Of a stretch of DNA of 64,000 nt, positions 34,233 through 44,163 are shown piece by piece. The notes beneath the pieces are model-generated. The model was not told the origin of the DNA. It did no database searches and saw only the letters and a program-made list of their open reading frames with translations. The DNA lies in assembly GCF_003332825.1 (NCBI RefSeq), contig NZ_QIRF01000007.1:84649-148648 (forward strand). The letters are read 5' to 3'. This DNA comes from Dyella sp. C9 (GTDB lineage: Bacteria; Pseudomonadota; Gammaproteobacteria; Xanthomonadales; Rhodanobacteraceae). The position numbers and the translations under genes are program-made. Position 1 is the first letter of the stretch. Every line of letters starts with the position of its first letter.

Positions 34233-36470
34233 ATGAATTCATTCTTGCATATGTTAGCGATAACTGTGATTGACCCGCCGTCTAACATTCGTGCCGCGCG
34301 GCGGCCACGCGGCACGATCCTGCGCCGATGGCTGGGTGTGTTCGGTGGCCTGCTGCTCGCTTGCGCCGGCACGGTCAGGGCGGAGGACGGCTACGACCTG
34401 TGGCTGCGTTATCGCCCCCTGCCGGCAGCCCAGGCGAGCCTTTACCGCAGCCATGCTGCGCAACTGGTGATGGCCACCGCCACGCCGATCGAGCTGGCTA
34501 CGCGGGACGAACTGCAGCGCGGCCTCGGCGGACTGTTGGGGCAGTCGCCCGCACTGGCCGATGCGGTCAGCGGCGATGGCGCCATCGTGGTGGGCACGCC
34601 TTCGTCGTCGCCGGCCATCGCGCGGCTGCGGCTGGATACGGCGGGCCTCGGCCGCGAGGGTTACCTGATCCGCAGCGCCGTGATCGCCGGCCATCCGGTC
34701 ACCGTGGTGGCAGCCAACGACGACGTCGGCGCGTTGTACGGCACCTTCCACCTGTTGCGGCTGGTGCAGACAGGGCAGCTGCTGGACAAGCTGGACCTGC
34801 GCGACGCGCCCCGGCTCAAGCTGCGCGTGCTCGACCACTGGGACAACCTCGATCGCCACGTGGAGCGCGGCTATGCCGGCGCTTCGCTCTGGGACTGGCA
34901 GAAGCTGCCGGGCTGGCTGGACCCGCGCTACACCGACTACGCGCGTGCCAATGCCTCGATCGGCATCAACGGCACCGTGCTCAACAACGTCAACGCCAAC
35001 GCGGCGATCCTCACGCCGGCGTATCTCGACAAGGTCAAGGCGCTGGCGGGCGTGTTCCGGCCCTATGGCATCCGCGTGTACCTCAGCGTGAAGTTCAGCG
35101 CACCGATCGAGATCGGCGGGCTCAAGACCGCCGACCCGCTCGACCCGCAGGTGCAGCGCTGGTGGCGCGCCAAGGCCGACGAGATCTATGCGCTGATCCC
35201 CGATTTCGGCGGCTTCCTGGTCAAGGCCAATTCCGAGGGCCAGCCCGGCCCGCAGGATTACGGCCGCACGCATGCCGATGGCGCCAACATGCTGGCCGAT
35301 GCGTTGGCCCCGCACGGCGGCGTGGTGATGTGGCGCGCCTTCGTCTATTCGCAGCACAACAACGACGACCGCGCCAAGCAGGCCTATACCGAGTTCAAGC
35401 CGCTGGACGGCAAGTTCCGCGCGAACGTGCTGCTGCAGGTGAAGAACGGTCCGATCGACTTCCAGCCGCGCGAGCCGTTCAATCCGCTGTTCGGCGCGAT
35501 GCCCGGCACGCCGCTGATGATGGAGTTCCAGGTCACCAAGGAATACCTGGGCTTCGCCACGCACCTGGCCTATCTCGGCCCGCTGTTCGAGGAGGTACTC
35601 AAGGCCGATACGCAGGCGCGCGGCAAGGGCTCCACCGTGGCCAAGGTGATCGACGGCCAGCTCGACGGCCACGTGCTGACCGGCATGGCCGGCGTGGCCA
35701 ACATCGGCACCGATCGCGACTGGACCGGATCGGACTTCAACCAGGCCAACTGGTACGCCTACGGGCGGCTGGCGTGGAATCCGGAGGCTTCGTCGCGCGA
35801 CATCGCCGAGGACTGGGTGCGCATGACCTTCAGCAACGATCCCGCCTTCGTGAAGCCGGTGGTCGACATGATGATGGGCTCGCGCGAGGCCGTGGTGGAC
35901 TACATGACTCCGCTGGGCCTGCATCACCTGATGGGCCATGGGCACCACTACGGCCCGGCACCATGGGATGCCAGCGGCCCGCGCGCCGATTGGACGCCGG
36001 TGTATTACCACCGCGCCGACCGCAACGGCATCGGCTTCGACCGCAGCAGCAGCGGTAGCGACGCGGTGGCGCAGTACGCGCCGCCGGTGGCGGCCGAGTT
36101 CAACGATCCGGCGCGCGCGCCGGAGGCGCTCCTGCTGTGGTTCCACCACCTGCCGTGGAACTATCGCCTGCATTCGGGCCAGACCCTGTGGGATGCGCTG
36201 GTGGCGCATTACACCCGGGGCGTGGAAGAGGTGGCGCAGATGCGCAACACCTGGGCGCGCCTGGATGGCTACGTCGATGCGGACCGCTATCGAAAGGCCG
36301 CCAGTTTCCTCGCCATCCAGCAGGACGAGGCGCAGTGGTGGCGCGACGCCAGCATCGCCTATTTCCAGAGCCTCAATGGCTTGCCGCTGCCTGCCGGCTA
36401 CCGGCCGCCGGCGCATCCGCTGAGCTACTACGAATCGCTCACCTTTCCCTTCGTTCCGGGTTACCCATGA
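34233..36470 (+). CDS. aguA: GH67 alpha-glucuronidase
   Basis: This enzyme of about 745 residues removes (4-O-methyl)glucuronic acid from the end xylose of aldouronic acids made by GH10 xylanases. Typical GH67 blocks are present: KLRVLDHWDNLDRHVERGYAG, DFGGFLVKANSEGQPGPQDY, ANMLADALAPHGGVVMWRAF and DWTGSDFNQANWYAYGRLAW. A signal peptide with core LGVFGGLLLACAGTVRA precedes EDGYDLWLRY; LLAC also resembles a lipobox. The start is unsettled: ATG 34233, ATG 34251 and GTG 34266 are in frame, none with a good RBS, and the operator lies among them. Its stop overlaps the next ATG (ATGA). Confidence 0.93.
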   Translation: MNSFLHMLAITVIDPPSNIRAARRPRGTILRRWLGVFGGLLLACAGTVRAEDGYDLWLRYRPLPAAQASLYRSHAAQLVMATATPIELATRDELQRGLGGLLGQSPALADAVSGDGAIVVGTPSSSPAIARLRLDTAGLGREGYLIRSAVIAGHPVTVVAANDDVGALYGTFHLLRLVQTGQLLDKLDLRDAPRLKLRVLDHWDNLDRHVERGYAGASLWDWQKLPGWLDPRYTDYARANASIGINGTVLNNVNANAAILTPAYLDKVKALAGVFRPYGIRVYLSVKFSAPIEIGGLKTADPLDPQVQRWWRAKADEIYALIPDFGGFLVKANSEGQPGPQDYGRTHADGANMLADALAPHGGVVMWRAFVYSQHNNDDRAKQAYTEFKPLDGKFRANVLLQVKNGPIDFQPREPFNPLFGAMPGTPLMMEFQVTKEYLGFATHLAYLGPLFEEVLKADTQARGKGSTVAKVIDGQLDGHVLTGMAGVANIGTDRDWTGSDFNQANWYAYGRLAWNPEASSRDIAEDWVRMTFSNDPAFVKPVVDMMMGSREAVVDYMTPLGLHHLMGHGHHYGPAPWDASGPRADWTPVYYHRADRNGIGFDRSSSGSDAVAQYAPPVAAEFNDPARAPEALLLWFHHLPWNYRLHSGQTLWDALVAHYTRGVEEVAQMRNTWARLDGYVDADRYRKAASFLAIQQDEAQWWRDASIAYFQSLNGLPLPAGYRPPAHPLSYYESLTFPFVPGYP
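34252..34265. promoter_or_regulatory. LacI-type operator TGTTAGCGATAACT
   Basis: This palindrome has two mismatched pairs and is related to the xyl-box at xylB. It sits in the divergent region between the LacI-type gene (start 34144) and the GH67 gene, but inside the longest version of the GH67 frame. Confidence 0.65.
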
Positions 36471-38503
36471 TGATCCAGCACGCAGCACCCAAGGTTTCGA
36501 TGGTCCGTCGTTCGGCGCTTGCGCTGCTCGCCCTCGCCTTCGCCGCTCCGCTTGGCGCAAGCGCGACTGATGCAGGGGCGGGTCTGCTCAATCCGCTGTT
36601 CCAGGATCACGCGATCCTGCAACGCGACCAGCCCAACCACGTGTGGGGCGACGCCAAGGCGGGCGACAAGGTCACCGTGAGCTTCGCCGGCAAGCAGGCC
36701 ACGGCGCGTGCCGATGCCAAGGGGCATTGGGAGGCGACGCTGCCGGCGGTGGGTGCGGGCGGCCCCTATCAGCTCACCGCCAGCGTGGTGGGCGGCGCTT
36801 CGCAGAGCATCAGCGACGTGCTGGTGGGTGATGTGTGGCTGTGTTCGGGCCAGTCCAACATGGTGCTGCAGGTGAAGCGCACGCTGGACTCGCGCTCGGA
36901 GATCCAGAACGCCGACAACGACCGCATCCGCATGCTCACCCTGGACAACGTGAGCAGCGTGACGCCGCTTGATCGCATTCCCGCCGCCGACCACTGGTTG
37001 AAGACCACGCCGGAAAACGTGCCCGAGTTCTCCGCCGCCTGTTACTACTTCGCGCGCGAATTGCAGAAGACGGTGGACGTACCGATGGGCCTGGTGGTAT
37101 CGGCCTGGGGCGGCTCGCGCATCGAGCCGTGGATGAGCGCGCAGGCGCTGCGCAAGGTCGGCGGCTACGACGGCGCGCTGGATCTGCTGGAGCAGTACGC
37201 CAGGGATCCGCAGCGGGCCGGCCAGCAATGGGATGCCCAGTGGCGTGCCTGGTGGCATGCGCGTGCGGGTGTGGCAGCGAATGACGAGCCATGGAATCCG
37301 GCACACGTGAGCCAGGCCGGCTGGCAGGATGCGCCGCTGGACAAGGGCGCCTGGCAGCGCTGGGGCAAGCCCGAGCTGGCCAGCTTCACCGGCACCGTGT
37401 GGTACCGCACCATCGTGAAACTCACCGCCGCGCAGGCGAAGCAGGGCGCCACGCTTCATCTGAGCACGGTGAACGAGGCCGACCAGACCTGGGTCAACGG
37501 CCACTGGGTTGGCACCGAGTACGGCGGGCAGCCGCGCAGCTATGCCATTCCGGCGGGCTTGCTGCATGAGGGCGACAACCTCATCGCCATCAATGTGCTC
37601 AACACCTATCGCGACGGCGGCCTGTACGGCGACGCGGCCCAGCGCAACATCCAGCTCGCCGATGGCAGCGCGGTATCGCTGGCCGACCACTGGCAGTACC
37701 GCGTGGTGCCGTCCAGCTACGGCCATCCGCCGAGCGTGCCGTGGCAGTCTACGCAGGGCCTCTCCACCATCTACAACGGCATGATCGCGCCGCTGGGTGA
37801 TTTCGTGTTCCGCGGTGCGCTGTGGTACCAGGGCGAGTCCAACACGGGTGACGCTTCCGCGCACTACCAGGCGTTGCTCGAAGCACTGCGCGCGGACTTC
37901 CGCCAGCGCTTCGGCGCGCAGCTGCCGATGCTGATCGTGCAGCTCGCCGGCTATGGCGCCGCGCCCACGCATCCGAGCGAAAGCGGCACCGCGGGCATCC
38001 GCGAGGCGCAGCGTCTGGCCGCTGCCAATGACGCCCACTCGGCACTCGCTGTGGCGGTGGATATCGGCGAGCGTACTGACATCCATCCCGCCAACAAGCA
38101 GGAGTTGGGTCGTCGCCTCGCGCGCGCCGCGCGCCAGGTGGTCTATGGCGAGAAGAACCTGCCGCCGTCCGGGCCGGTGCCTGTCTCCGTGCAGCGCGAT
38201 GGCGATGGCGCGAGCATCCGCTTCAAGGATGTCACCGACGCGCTGGTGGTCTACGGCGCGGATCATCCCGCGGGCTTCGAGCTGTGCGGCGCACAGGCCG
38301 GCAGCTGCCATTACGCCGATGCCCAGGTGCACGGCGACAGCGTGAGCCTGCACGCCTCGCTGCCCGCCGGGGACATCGCACGCGTGCGCTACTGCTGGGC
38401 CGACAGCCCGGTGTGCACCTTGTACGACCACTCCGGCCTGCCGGCCGGTCCGTTCGAAATGCCCGTTTCACCCAACCGTTCCACGCAGGATAGCCATCGA
38501 TGA
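36467..38503 (+). CDS. Sialate O-acetylesterase-like carbohydrate esterase (CE20-type)
   Basis: This 678-residue secreted SGNH-fold esterase removes acetyl groups from hemicellulose. A signal peptide ends near GASA-TDA. The nucleophile block is WLCSGQSNM (Ser130), followed by [14 protein letters not shown], then an inserted jelly-roll-like domain (about 300-400, with [10 protein letters not shown] and [14 protein letters not shown]). After it come [12 protein letters not shown] and the Asp-His pair in DIHPANK. The interrupted layout matches the CE20 xyloglucan acetylesterase of Xanthomonas citri as I recall it. Here it sits between GH67 and ManD with 4-base overlaps on both sides, so acetylated xylan is equally plausible as substrate. 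Confidence 0.85.
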   Translation: MMIQHAAPKVSMVRRSALALLALAFAAPLGASATDAGAGLLNPLFQDHAILQRDQPNHVWGDAKAGDKVTVSFAGKQATARADAKGHWEATLPAVGAGGPYQLTASVVGGASQSISDVLVGDVWLCSGQSNMVLQVKRTLDSRSEIQNADNDRIRMLTLDNVSSVTPLDRIPAADHWLKTTPENVPEFSAACYYFARELQKTVDVPMGLVVSAWGGSRIEPWMSAQALRKVGGYDGALDLLEQYARDPQRAGQQWDAQWRAWWHARAGVAANDEPWNPAHVSQAGWQDAPLDKGAWQRWGKPELASFTGTVWYRTIVKLTAAQAKQGATLHLSTVNEADQTWVNGHWVGTEYGGQPRSYAIPAGLLHEGDNLIAINVLNTYRDGGLYGDAAQRNIQLADGSAVSLADHWQYRVVPSSYGHPPSVPWQSTQGLSTIYNGMIAPLGDFVFRGALWYQGESNTGDASAHYQALLEALRADFRQRFGAQLPMLIVQLAGYGAAPTHPSESGTAGIREAQRLAAANDAHSALAVAVDIGERTDIHPANKQELGRRLARAARQVVYGEKNLPPSGPVPVSVQRDGDGASIRFKDVTDALVVYGADHPAGFELCGAQAGSCHYADAQVHGDSVSLHASLPAGDIARVRYCWADSPVCTLYDHSGLPAGPFEMPVSPNRSTQDSHR

Positions 38504-39753
38504 GCACCACGCCTGAAGCCGTCTCGCACTCCTCGGCCCGCGATCGCGAGATCGTCGAGGCCAAGGTCATCGTCACCTGCCCGGGGCGCAACTTCGTCAC
38601 GCTGAAGCTCGTCACCCGCTCGGGCGTCCCCGGCCTGGGCGATGCCACGCTCAACGGTCGCGAGCTGGCGGTGGCGTCCTACCTGCAGGACCACGTGGTG
38701 CCCAACCTGATCGGCCGCGACGCGGGCCGCATCGAGGACATGTGGCAGTTCTTCTATCGCGGTGCCTACTGGCGCCGCGGCCCGGTGACCATGACCGCGA
38801 TCGCCGCGGTGGACGTGGCGCTGTGGGACATCCTCGGCAAGATGGCGGGCCTGCCGATCTACCAGCTGCTGGGCGGACGCTCGCGCGAGGGTGCGCTGGT
38901 CTACGGCCACGCCAATGGCCGTGACATCAGCGAAACCAGCGAGGTGGTGGGTCAGTTCAAGGAGCAGGGTTTCCTCGCCATCCGCGCGCAGTGCGGCGTG
39001 CCCGGCGTGAAGAAGGCTTACGGCATCTCCACCGGTGGCAAGCCGTACGAACCGGCCGAGAGCGAACTGCCGGCAGAGACGGTGTGGTCCACCCCGCGTT
39101 ATCTCGACATCGTGCCGCAGCTGTTCGAGCGCCTGCGCGCTGACCATGGCCCCGAAGTGGAGCTGCTGCACGACGTGCACCATCGCCTCACCCCGATCGA
39201 GGCGGCACGCCTGGCGCGCAGCGTGGAGCCGTACTGCCTGTTCTGGCTGGAGGACGCCACCCCGGCCGAGAACCAGAAGTCGTTCGAACTGATCCGCCAG
39301 CATTCGGTGACGCCGCTGGCGGTGGGCGAGGTGTTCAACTCGATCTGGGACTGCAAGCACCTGATCGAGAACCAGCTGATCGACTACATCCGCACCACCA
39401 TCGTGCACGGCGGCGGCATCACCCACCTGCGTCGCCTGGCCGATTTCGCCGCGCTGCACCAGGTGCGCACCGGCTTTCACGGCGCCACCGACCTGTCGCC
39501 GGTGTGCATGGGTGCGGCGCTGCATTTCGACACCTGGGTGCCGAACTTCGGCATCCAGGAATACATGTTCCACTCGGACGAAACCAACGAAGTCTTCCCG
39601 CACGACTACGCCTTCCGTGCCGGTCGCCTGCATTGCGGCGAAGCGCCCGGGCATGGCGTCACCATCGACGAGAAACTCGCCGCCCGCTTCCCCTACGCGC
39701 CCAAGCAGCTGCCGATCGCGCGCCTGGAAGACGGTTCGATGTGGGACTGGTGA
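38500..39753 (+). CDS. manD: D-mannonate dehydratase, ManD/RspA type (enolase superfamily)
   Basis: This 417-residue cytoplasmic protein converts D-mannonate to 2-keto-3-deoxygluconate. It is an enolase-superfamily ManD rather than the unrelated UxuA. Visible family features are [20 protein letters not shown], the metal ligands in [12 protein letters not shown] and [43 protein letters not shown] and the C-terminal PEA-like part ending in MWDW. Low-activity ManD homologues exist, but placement between glucuronidase and KDG kinase genes supports true dehydratase function. It overlaps both neighbours (ATGA and TGATG). Confidence 0.93.
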   Translation: MSTTPEAVSHSSARDREIVEAKVIVTCPGRNFVTLKLVTRSGVPGLGDATLNGRELAVASYLQDHVVPNLIGRDAGRIEDMWQFFYRGAYWRRGPVTMTAIAAVDVALWDILGKMAGLPIYQLLGGRSREGALVYGHANGRDISETSEVVGQFKEQGFLAIRAQCGVPGVKKAYGISTGGKPYEPAESELPAETVWSTPRYLDIVPQLFERLRADHGPEVELLHDVHHRLTPIEAARLARSVEPYCLFWLEDATPAENQKSFELIRQHSVTPLAVGEVFNSIWDCKHLIENQLIDYIRTTIVHGGGITHLRRLADFAALHQVRTGFHGATDLSPVCMGAALHFDTWVPNFGIQEYMFHSDETNEVFPHDYAFRAGRLHCGEAPGHGVTIDEKLAARFPYAPKQLPIARLEDGSMWDW

Positions 39754-41423
39754 TGCGCCTGGGCCGGTTCATGCTCGGTGGCCTGCTCGCCATGCTCGGT
39801 TTCGCCGCGCAGGCGCGGCAGCCCGTGCTGTTCGACGGCTTCGAGTATGCCGGCCACGACGCCGTGTTCGCGCAGCCGCTGGCACCGGGCGAGTACCGCA
39901 ACCCGGTGCTCGCCGGCTTCAGCCCGGACCCCAGCGTGGTGCGCGTGGGCGATCGCTACTACCTGGTCAATTCCAGTTTTGCGTACTTCCCCGGTATCCC
40001 GGTGTACGAGAGTCGCGACCTGGTGCACTGGACGCCGATCGGCCATGTGATCGACCGTCCCTCGCAGCTGGATTTCGACGGGCTGGGCATGTCGCGCGGC
40101 GTGTTCGCGCCGACCATCAGCTACCACGATGGCACCTTCTACGTGGTCAACACGGCGGTGGACAGTGGCGGCAATTTCATCGCCACCGCCACCAATCCGG
40201 CTGGCCCTTGGTCGGATCCGGTCTGGTTGCGCGGGGTGGACGGCATCGATCCATCGCTGTTCTTCGACGACGACGGCAAAGCGTACCTGCTCAACAACGG
40301 TACGCCGGAAGGCAAGCCGCAGTACGAGGGCCATCGCGCCATCTGGCTGCAGCAGATCGACCTGGCGAAACAGGTGCCGGTGGGTGAGCGCAAGGTCGTG
40401 CTCAACGGTGGCACGCATTTCGAGCAGCGCCCGATCTGGATCGAAGGCCCGCACCTGTACAAGCGCGACGGCTGGTACTACCTGATGTGTGCCGAGGGCG
40501 GCACCGGCCCGCAACATTCGGAAGTGGTGCTGCGCAGCCGGTCCGTGTGGGGTCCGTATGCGCCATACGAGGGTAATCCCATCCTGACCCAGCGGGACCT
40601 GCCGGCGGACCGCGCGAATGCGGTGATCAATGCGGGCCACGCCGACCTGGTCGAGGCCGCCGATGGCCGCTGGTGGGCGATCTTCCTGGCCAGCCGCGCC
40701 TACGACCGCGTGCATTACAACACCGGACGCGAAACCTTCCTGCTGCCGGTGACGTGGAAGGACGGCTGGCCCACGATCCTGCCGGCTGGTCAGCCGATAC
40801 CGCCGGCGGCCAAGGGGCCGTCATTCCTGCAAGCGGAGGCCAGGCCATCGATGCTGACCGGCAACGTGCAGTGGCACGACCACTTCGATGGCGCTGCGCT
40901 CGATCCGGCCTGGCTGTTCGTGCGCGTACCCAAACAGCCGTGGGCCGACCTGCGCAGTCATCCGGGCAAGCTCGCCATCCATCCGCTGGCCGAGGACCTG
41001 GACACGCTGCGCAATCCTTCGTTTCTCGCGCGTCGCCAGCAGAACACGCAGTTCGAAGCGAGCACCTCATTCGCCGTGCCGGTCGATCGCGACGTGGAGG
41101 CGGGCATCGCCGCATTCCAGAACGAGCACTACTGGTACGCGTTGGGCGTGCGCCGCGACGGCGGTCACCTGCTGCTGTCCCTGCGTCGACATCGCGGCGG
41201 CGAAGTGGCCACGGTGGCCACGGCCGAACTGCCCGGCACGCTGCACTCGCTGGCCTTGATGATCAGCGGCGATGGCGGCGTGTATGGCTTTGCCTATGAC
41301 GATGGCGCGGGCTGGACCTGGCTGAGCCGCCACGAGGACGGCACCGTGCTGAGCACCGATGTGGCTGGCGGCTTCATTGGTGCCGTGGTCGGGCCCTACG
41401 CGCGCGTGCTTGGCGGCCAGTGA
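39753..41423 (+). CDS. GH43 beta-xylosidase/arabinofuranosidase (GH43_12-like) with C-terminal beta-sandwich
   Basis: This 556-residue protein has a signal peptide ([20 protein letters not shown]) and a five-bladed GH43 propeller. The catalytic base Asp is in GFSPDPSVVRVGDRYYLV, the pKa-modulating Asp in GIDPSLFFDDDGKAYL and the acid Glu in IEGPHLYKRDGWYYL. After about residue 370 a concanavalin-like domain typical of exo-acting GH43 enzymes follows (HDHFDGAALDPAWLFVR). It probably trims xylo-oligosaccharides in the periplasm. The start overlaps the manD stop (TGATG). Confidence 0.9.
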   Translation: MRLGRFMLGGLLAMLGFAAQARQPVLFDGFEYAGHDAVFAQPLAPGEYRNPVLAGFSPDPSVVRVGDRYYLVNSSFAYFPGIPVYESRDLVHWTPIGHVIDRPSQLDFDGLGMSRGVFAPTISYHDGTFYVVNTAVDSGGNFIATATNPAGPWSDPVWLRGVDGIDPSLFFDDDGKAYLLNNGTPEGKPQYEGHRAIWLQQIDLAKQVPVGERKVVLNGGTHFEQRPIWIEGPHLYKRDGWYYLMCAEGGTGPQHSEVVLRSRSVWGPYAPYEGNPILTQRDLPADRANAVINAGHADLVEAADGRWWAIFLASRAYDRVHYNTGRETFLLPVTWKDGWPTILPAGQPIPPAAKGPSFLQAEARPSMLTGNVQWHDHFDGAALDPAWLFVRVPKQPWADLRSHPGKLAIHPLAEDLDTLRNPSFLARRQQNTQFEASTSFAVPVDRDVEAGIAAFQNEHYWYALGVRRDGGHLLLSLRRHRGGEVATVATAELPGTLHSLALMISGDGGVYGFAYDDGAGWTWLSRHEDGTVLSTDVAGGFIGAVVGPYARVLGGQ

Positions 41424-41434
41424 GAGGAAACCGC

Positions 41435-41458
41435 ATGAAATACCGGGGGAAGTCCTGA
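41435..41458 (+). CDS. Possible 7-codon leader ORF before the GH3 gene
   Basis: ATG at 41435 is preceded by AGAGGA and encodes MKYRGKS before a TGA that overlaps the GH3 start codon (TGATG). It may couple GH3 translation to ribosomes initiating here. It is seen in sequence only and may be chance, because the GH3 gene also has its own GGGGGAAG. Confidence 0.3.
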   Translation: MKYRGKS

Positions 41459-44151
41459 TGGACCGCAAGTGGAAGTTCGGCGTGCAGCCCGTGCTGTGCG
41501 CGGCAGTGACGCTGGCCATGCTGGCCGCGACGGCCTCCTTGCCGGCGGCAACCGCCGCGGGCGTCCAGCCGGCGACGCCGCTTTATCTCGATACCGGCCA
41601 CAGCTTCGGGGAGCGCGCCGCCGACCTGGTGGCGCACATGACGCTGGAGGAGAAGGTCGCGCAGATGCAGAACAGCGCGCCGGCCATCCCGCGCCTGGGC
41701 GTGCCTTCGTATGACTGGTGGAACGAGGCCCTGCATGGCGTGGCGCGTGCCGGTGGCGCTACCGTGTTCCCGCAGGCTATCAGCATGGCCGCCACGTTCG
41801 ACACCACGCTGATGGACCAGGTGTCCAGCGCGATCAGCGACGAGGCGCGCGCCAAGTACAACGAGTTCCAGCGGCGCGGCATGCATGGCCGCTACCAGGG
41901 GCTCACCTTCTGGTCGCCCAACATCAACATCTTCCGCGACCCGCGCTGGGGCCGTGGCCAGGAAACCTACGGCGAGGATCCCTTCCTCACCTCGCGCATG
42001 GGCGTGAGCTTCGTGCGCGGCCTGCAGGGCAACGATCCGATCTATCGCAAGCTGGACGCCACCGCCAAGCACTTCGCCGTGCATAGCGGGCCGGAGTCCG
42101 AGCGCCACCGTTTTGACGTGCATCCTGACGAGCGCGACCTGTACGAGACCTACCTCCCCGCGTTCCAGGCACTGGTGCAGGACGCGCACGTGGACGCGGT
42201 GATGGGCGCGTACAACCGCGTGAACGGCGAATCGGCCTCGGCCAGCCAGCGGCTGCTGCAGGACACCTTGCGCCGTGACTGGGGTTTCCAGGGATACGTG
42301 ATGTCCGATTGCGACGCGGTGGAGGACATCTACCAACACCATCAGCTGGTGCAGACCGCCGAACAGGCCTCCGCGCTGGCGGTGAAGCGCGGCGATGATC
42401 TCAACTGCGGCCACACCTATGCCGCGCTCACCGCGGCGGTGAAGCAGGGGCTGATCAGCGAGGCGGAACTGGACGTGTCGCTGACGCGCCTGATGACGGC
42501 GCGCATGCGCCTGGGCATGTTCGATCCGCCGGCCCGCGTGCCATGGTCCAGCCTGCCGATCTCGGTGAACCAGTCGGCCGAACACGATGCGCTGGCCCGC
42601 CGCGCCGCCGACGAATCCATCGTGCTGCTTAAGAACCATGGCGTGCTGCCGCTGTCGCGCGAACTGCGCCATGTGGCGGTGATCGGCCCCACCGCCGATG
42701 ACGTCACCGCCCTGCTCGGCAATTACCACGGCACGCCGGCCGCGCCGGTGACCGTGCTGCAGGGCATCCGCAACGCGTTGCCGCAGGCGGAAGTGACCTA
42801 TGCGAAGGGTGCGGCCCTGGTGCAGGGCTTCGACGACGAAGGCACGCCACTGATCGACGCGGCCGACCTGCGGCCCGACGCCGGCTCCGGCGAGCATGGC
42901 CTCAAGGGCGAGTATTTCCGCGGTGGCGACCTGCAGGGCACGCCGGTACTGACGCGGGTGGATGCGAAAGTGAGCTTCCGTTGGGATCACAGCGCACCCA
43001 CCGACGATCTGGTTGCGCAGGGCGAGCTGGCCGCCGACCAGGCGCTGGACCCGGCGCATTTCAGCGTGCGCTGGAGTGGCGAGCTGGTGGCACCCAGGAG
43101 CGGCCATTACACGCTCACGGCGCCGGCCAGCGATGGTTATCGCCTGTACCTCGACGGTCACCTGCTGGTCGACGCCTGGGACAACGCCACCGGCAAGGCC
43201 GCGACCGCATCGGTGGATCTGGTCGCCGGCAAGGCTTACGCGGTGCGCCTGGAGTACAGCAAGCGCGAGCACAACAACGATGTCCGCCTGGCCTGGCGCG
43301 AGCCCGGTGCCAGGCCCGCGTTCGAGGAAGCGATGGATGCGGCGCGCCATGCCGACGCCATCGTGTTCGTGGGCGGCCTGACCAGCGACATCGAAGGCGA
43401 GGAAATGAAGGTGAACTACCCCGGTTTTGCCGGTGGTGACCGCACCGACCTGCGCCTGCCCGCCACCCAGCAGAAGCTGCTGGAAGCGCTGCAGCGCACC
43501 GGCAAGCCGGTGGTGCTGGTGCTCACCTCCGGTTCGGCGCTGGCGGTGGATTGGGCGCAACAGCACGTGCCGGGCATCGTGCTGGCGTGGTATCCGGGCC
43601 AGCGCGGCGGCGATGCGGTGGCCGACGTGTTGTTCGGCTCGGTGAATCCATCCGGCCGCCTGCCGGTCACCTTCTACAAGGCCGACGAGGCGCTGCCCGC
43701 CTTCGACGACTACCACATGGCCGGCCGCACCTATCGTTACTTCAAGGGCACGCCGCTGTATCCGTTCGGCTACGGTCTCTCGTACACCACGTTCGGCTAC
43801 AGCGACCTGCAGCTGGCCTCGTCCAGCGTGACGGTCGACGGCAGGCTCAGCGTGAGCGTGACGGTGAAGAACAGCGGCAGCCGTGCGGGCGACGAAGTAG
43901 TGCAGCTCTATGTGCGCAGCCTGCATGCCGGCCCGTGGCGATCCAACAAGGAACTGCGCGGTTTCCAGCGGGTGAGCCTGCAGCCGGGTGAGCAGCGCCG
44001 CATCAGTTTCGACCTCGCGCCGCGCACCGCGCTGCGCTACTACGACGACCAACAGCATGCCTATGCCGTCGACCCCGGTCGCTACGAAGTGCAGGTGGGC
44101 GCCTCCAGCGCCGACATCCGCCTCAGCGAGCCGTTCGACGTGAGCCCGTAA
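41458..44151 (+). CDS. GH3 beta-xylosidase/beta-glucosidase with PA14 insertion
   Basis: This 897-residue protein has a signal peptide (LAMLAATASLPAATA) followed by the GH3 N-terminal barrel: FWSPNINIFRDPRWGRGQET, KHFAVHSGPESERHRFD and the nucleophile Asp284 in GYVMSDCDAVEDIY. The second alpha/beta domain is interrupted by a PA14 domain (about 482-620; GEYFRGGDLQGTP, DGYRLYLDGHLL), a sugar-contacting module. A fibronectin-III-like domain closes the protein (NSGSRAGDEVVQLYVRSL). The SDCDA motif is typical of bacterial and plant beta-xylosidase-like GH3 members, so release of xylose from xylo-oligomers is the likely role. Start by GGGGGAAG upstream. Confidence 0.92.
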   Translation: MDRKWKFGVQPVLCAAVTLAMLAATASLPAATAAGVQPATPLYLDTGHSFGERAADLVAHMTLEEKVAQMQNSAPAIPRLGVPSYDWWNEALHGVARAGGATVFPQAISMAATFDTTLMDQVSSAISDEARAKYNEFQRRGMHGRYQGLTFWSPNINIFRDPRWGRGQETYGEDPFLTSRMGVSFVRGLQGNDPIYRKLDATAKHFAVHSGPESERHRFDVHPDERDLYETYLPAFQALVQDAHVDAVMGAYNRVNGESASASQRLLQDTLRRDWGFQGYVMSDCDAVEDIYQHHQLVQTAEQASALAVKRGDDLNCGHTYAALTAAVKQGLISEAELDVSLTRLMTARMRLGMFDPPARVPWSSLPISVNQSAEHDALARRAADESIVLLKNHGVLPLSRELRHVAVIGPTADDVTALLGNYHGTPAAPVTVLQGIRNALPQAEVTYAKGAALVQGFDDEGTPLIDAADLRPDAGSGEHGLKGEYFRGGDLQGTPVLTRVDAKVSFRWDHSAPTDDLVAQGELAADQALDPAHFSVRWSGELVAPRSGHYTLTAPASDGYRLYLDGHLLVDAWDNATGKAATASVDLVAGKAYAVRLEYSKREHNNDVRLAWREPGARPAFEEAMDAARHADAIVFVGGLTSDIEGEEMKVNYPGFAGGDRTDLRLPATQQKLLEALQRTGKPVVLVLTSGSALAVDWAQQHVPGIVLAWYPGQRGGDAVADVLFGSVNPSGRLPVTFYKADEALPAFDDYHMAGRTYRYFKGTPLYPFGYGLSYTTFGYSDLQLASSSVTVDGRLSVSVTVKNSGSRAGDEVVQLYVRSLHAGPWRSNKELRGFQRVSLQPGEQRRISFDLAPRTALRYYDDQQHAYAVDPGRYEVQVGASSADIRLSEPFDVSP

Positions 44152-44163
44152 GGAACCACCGTC

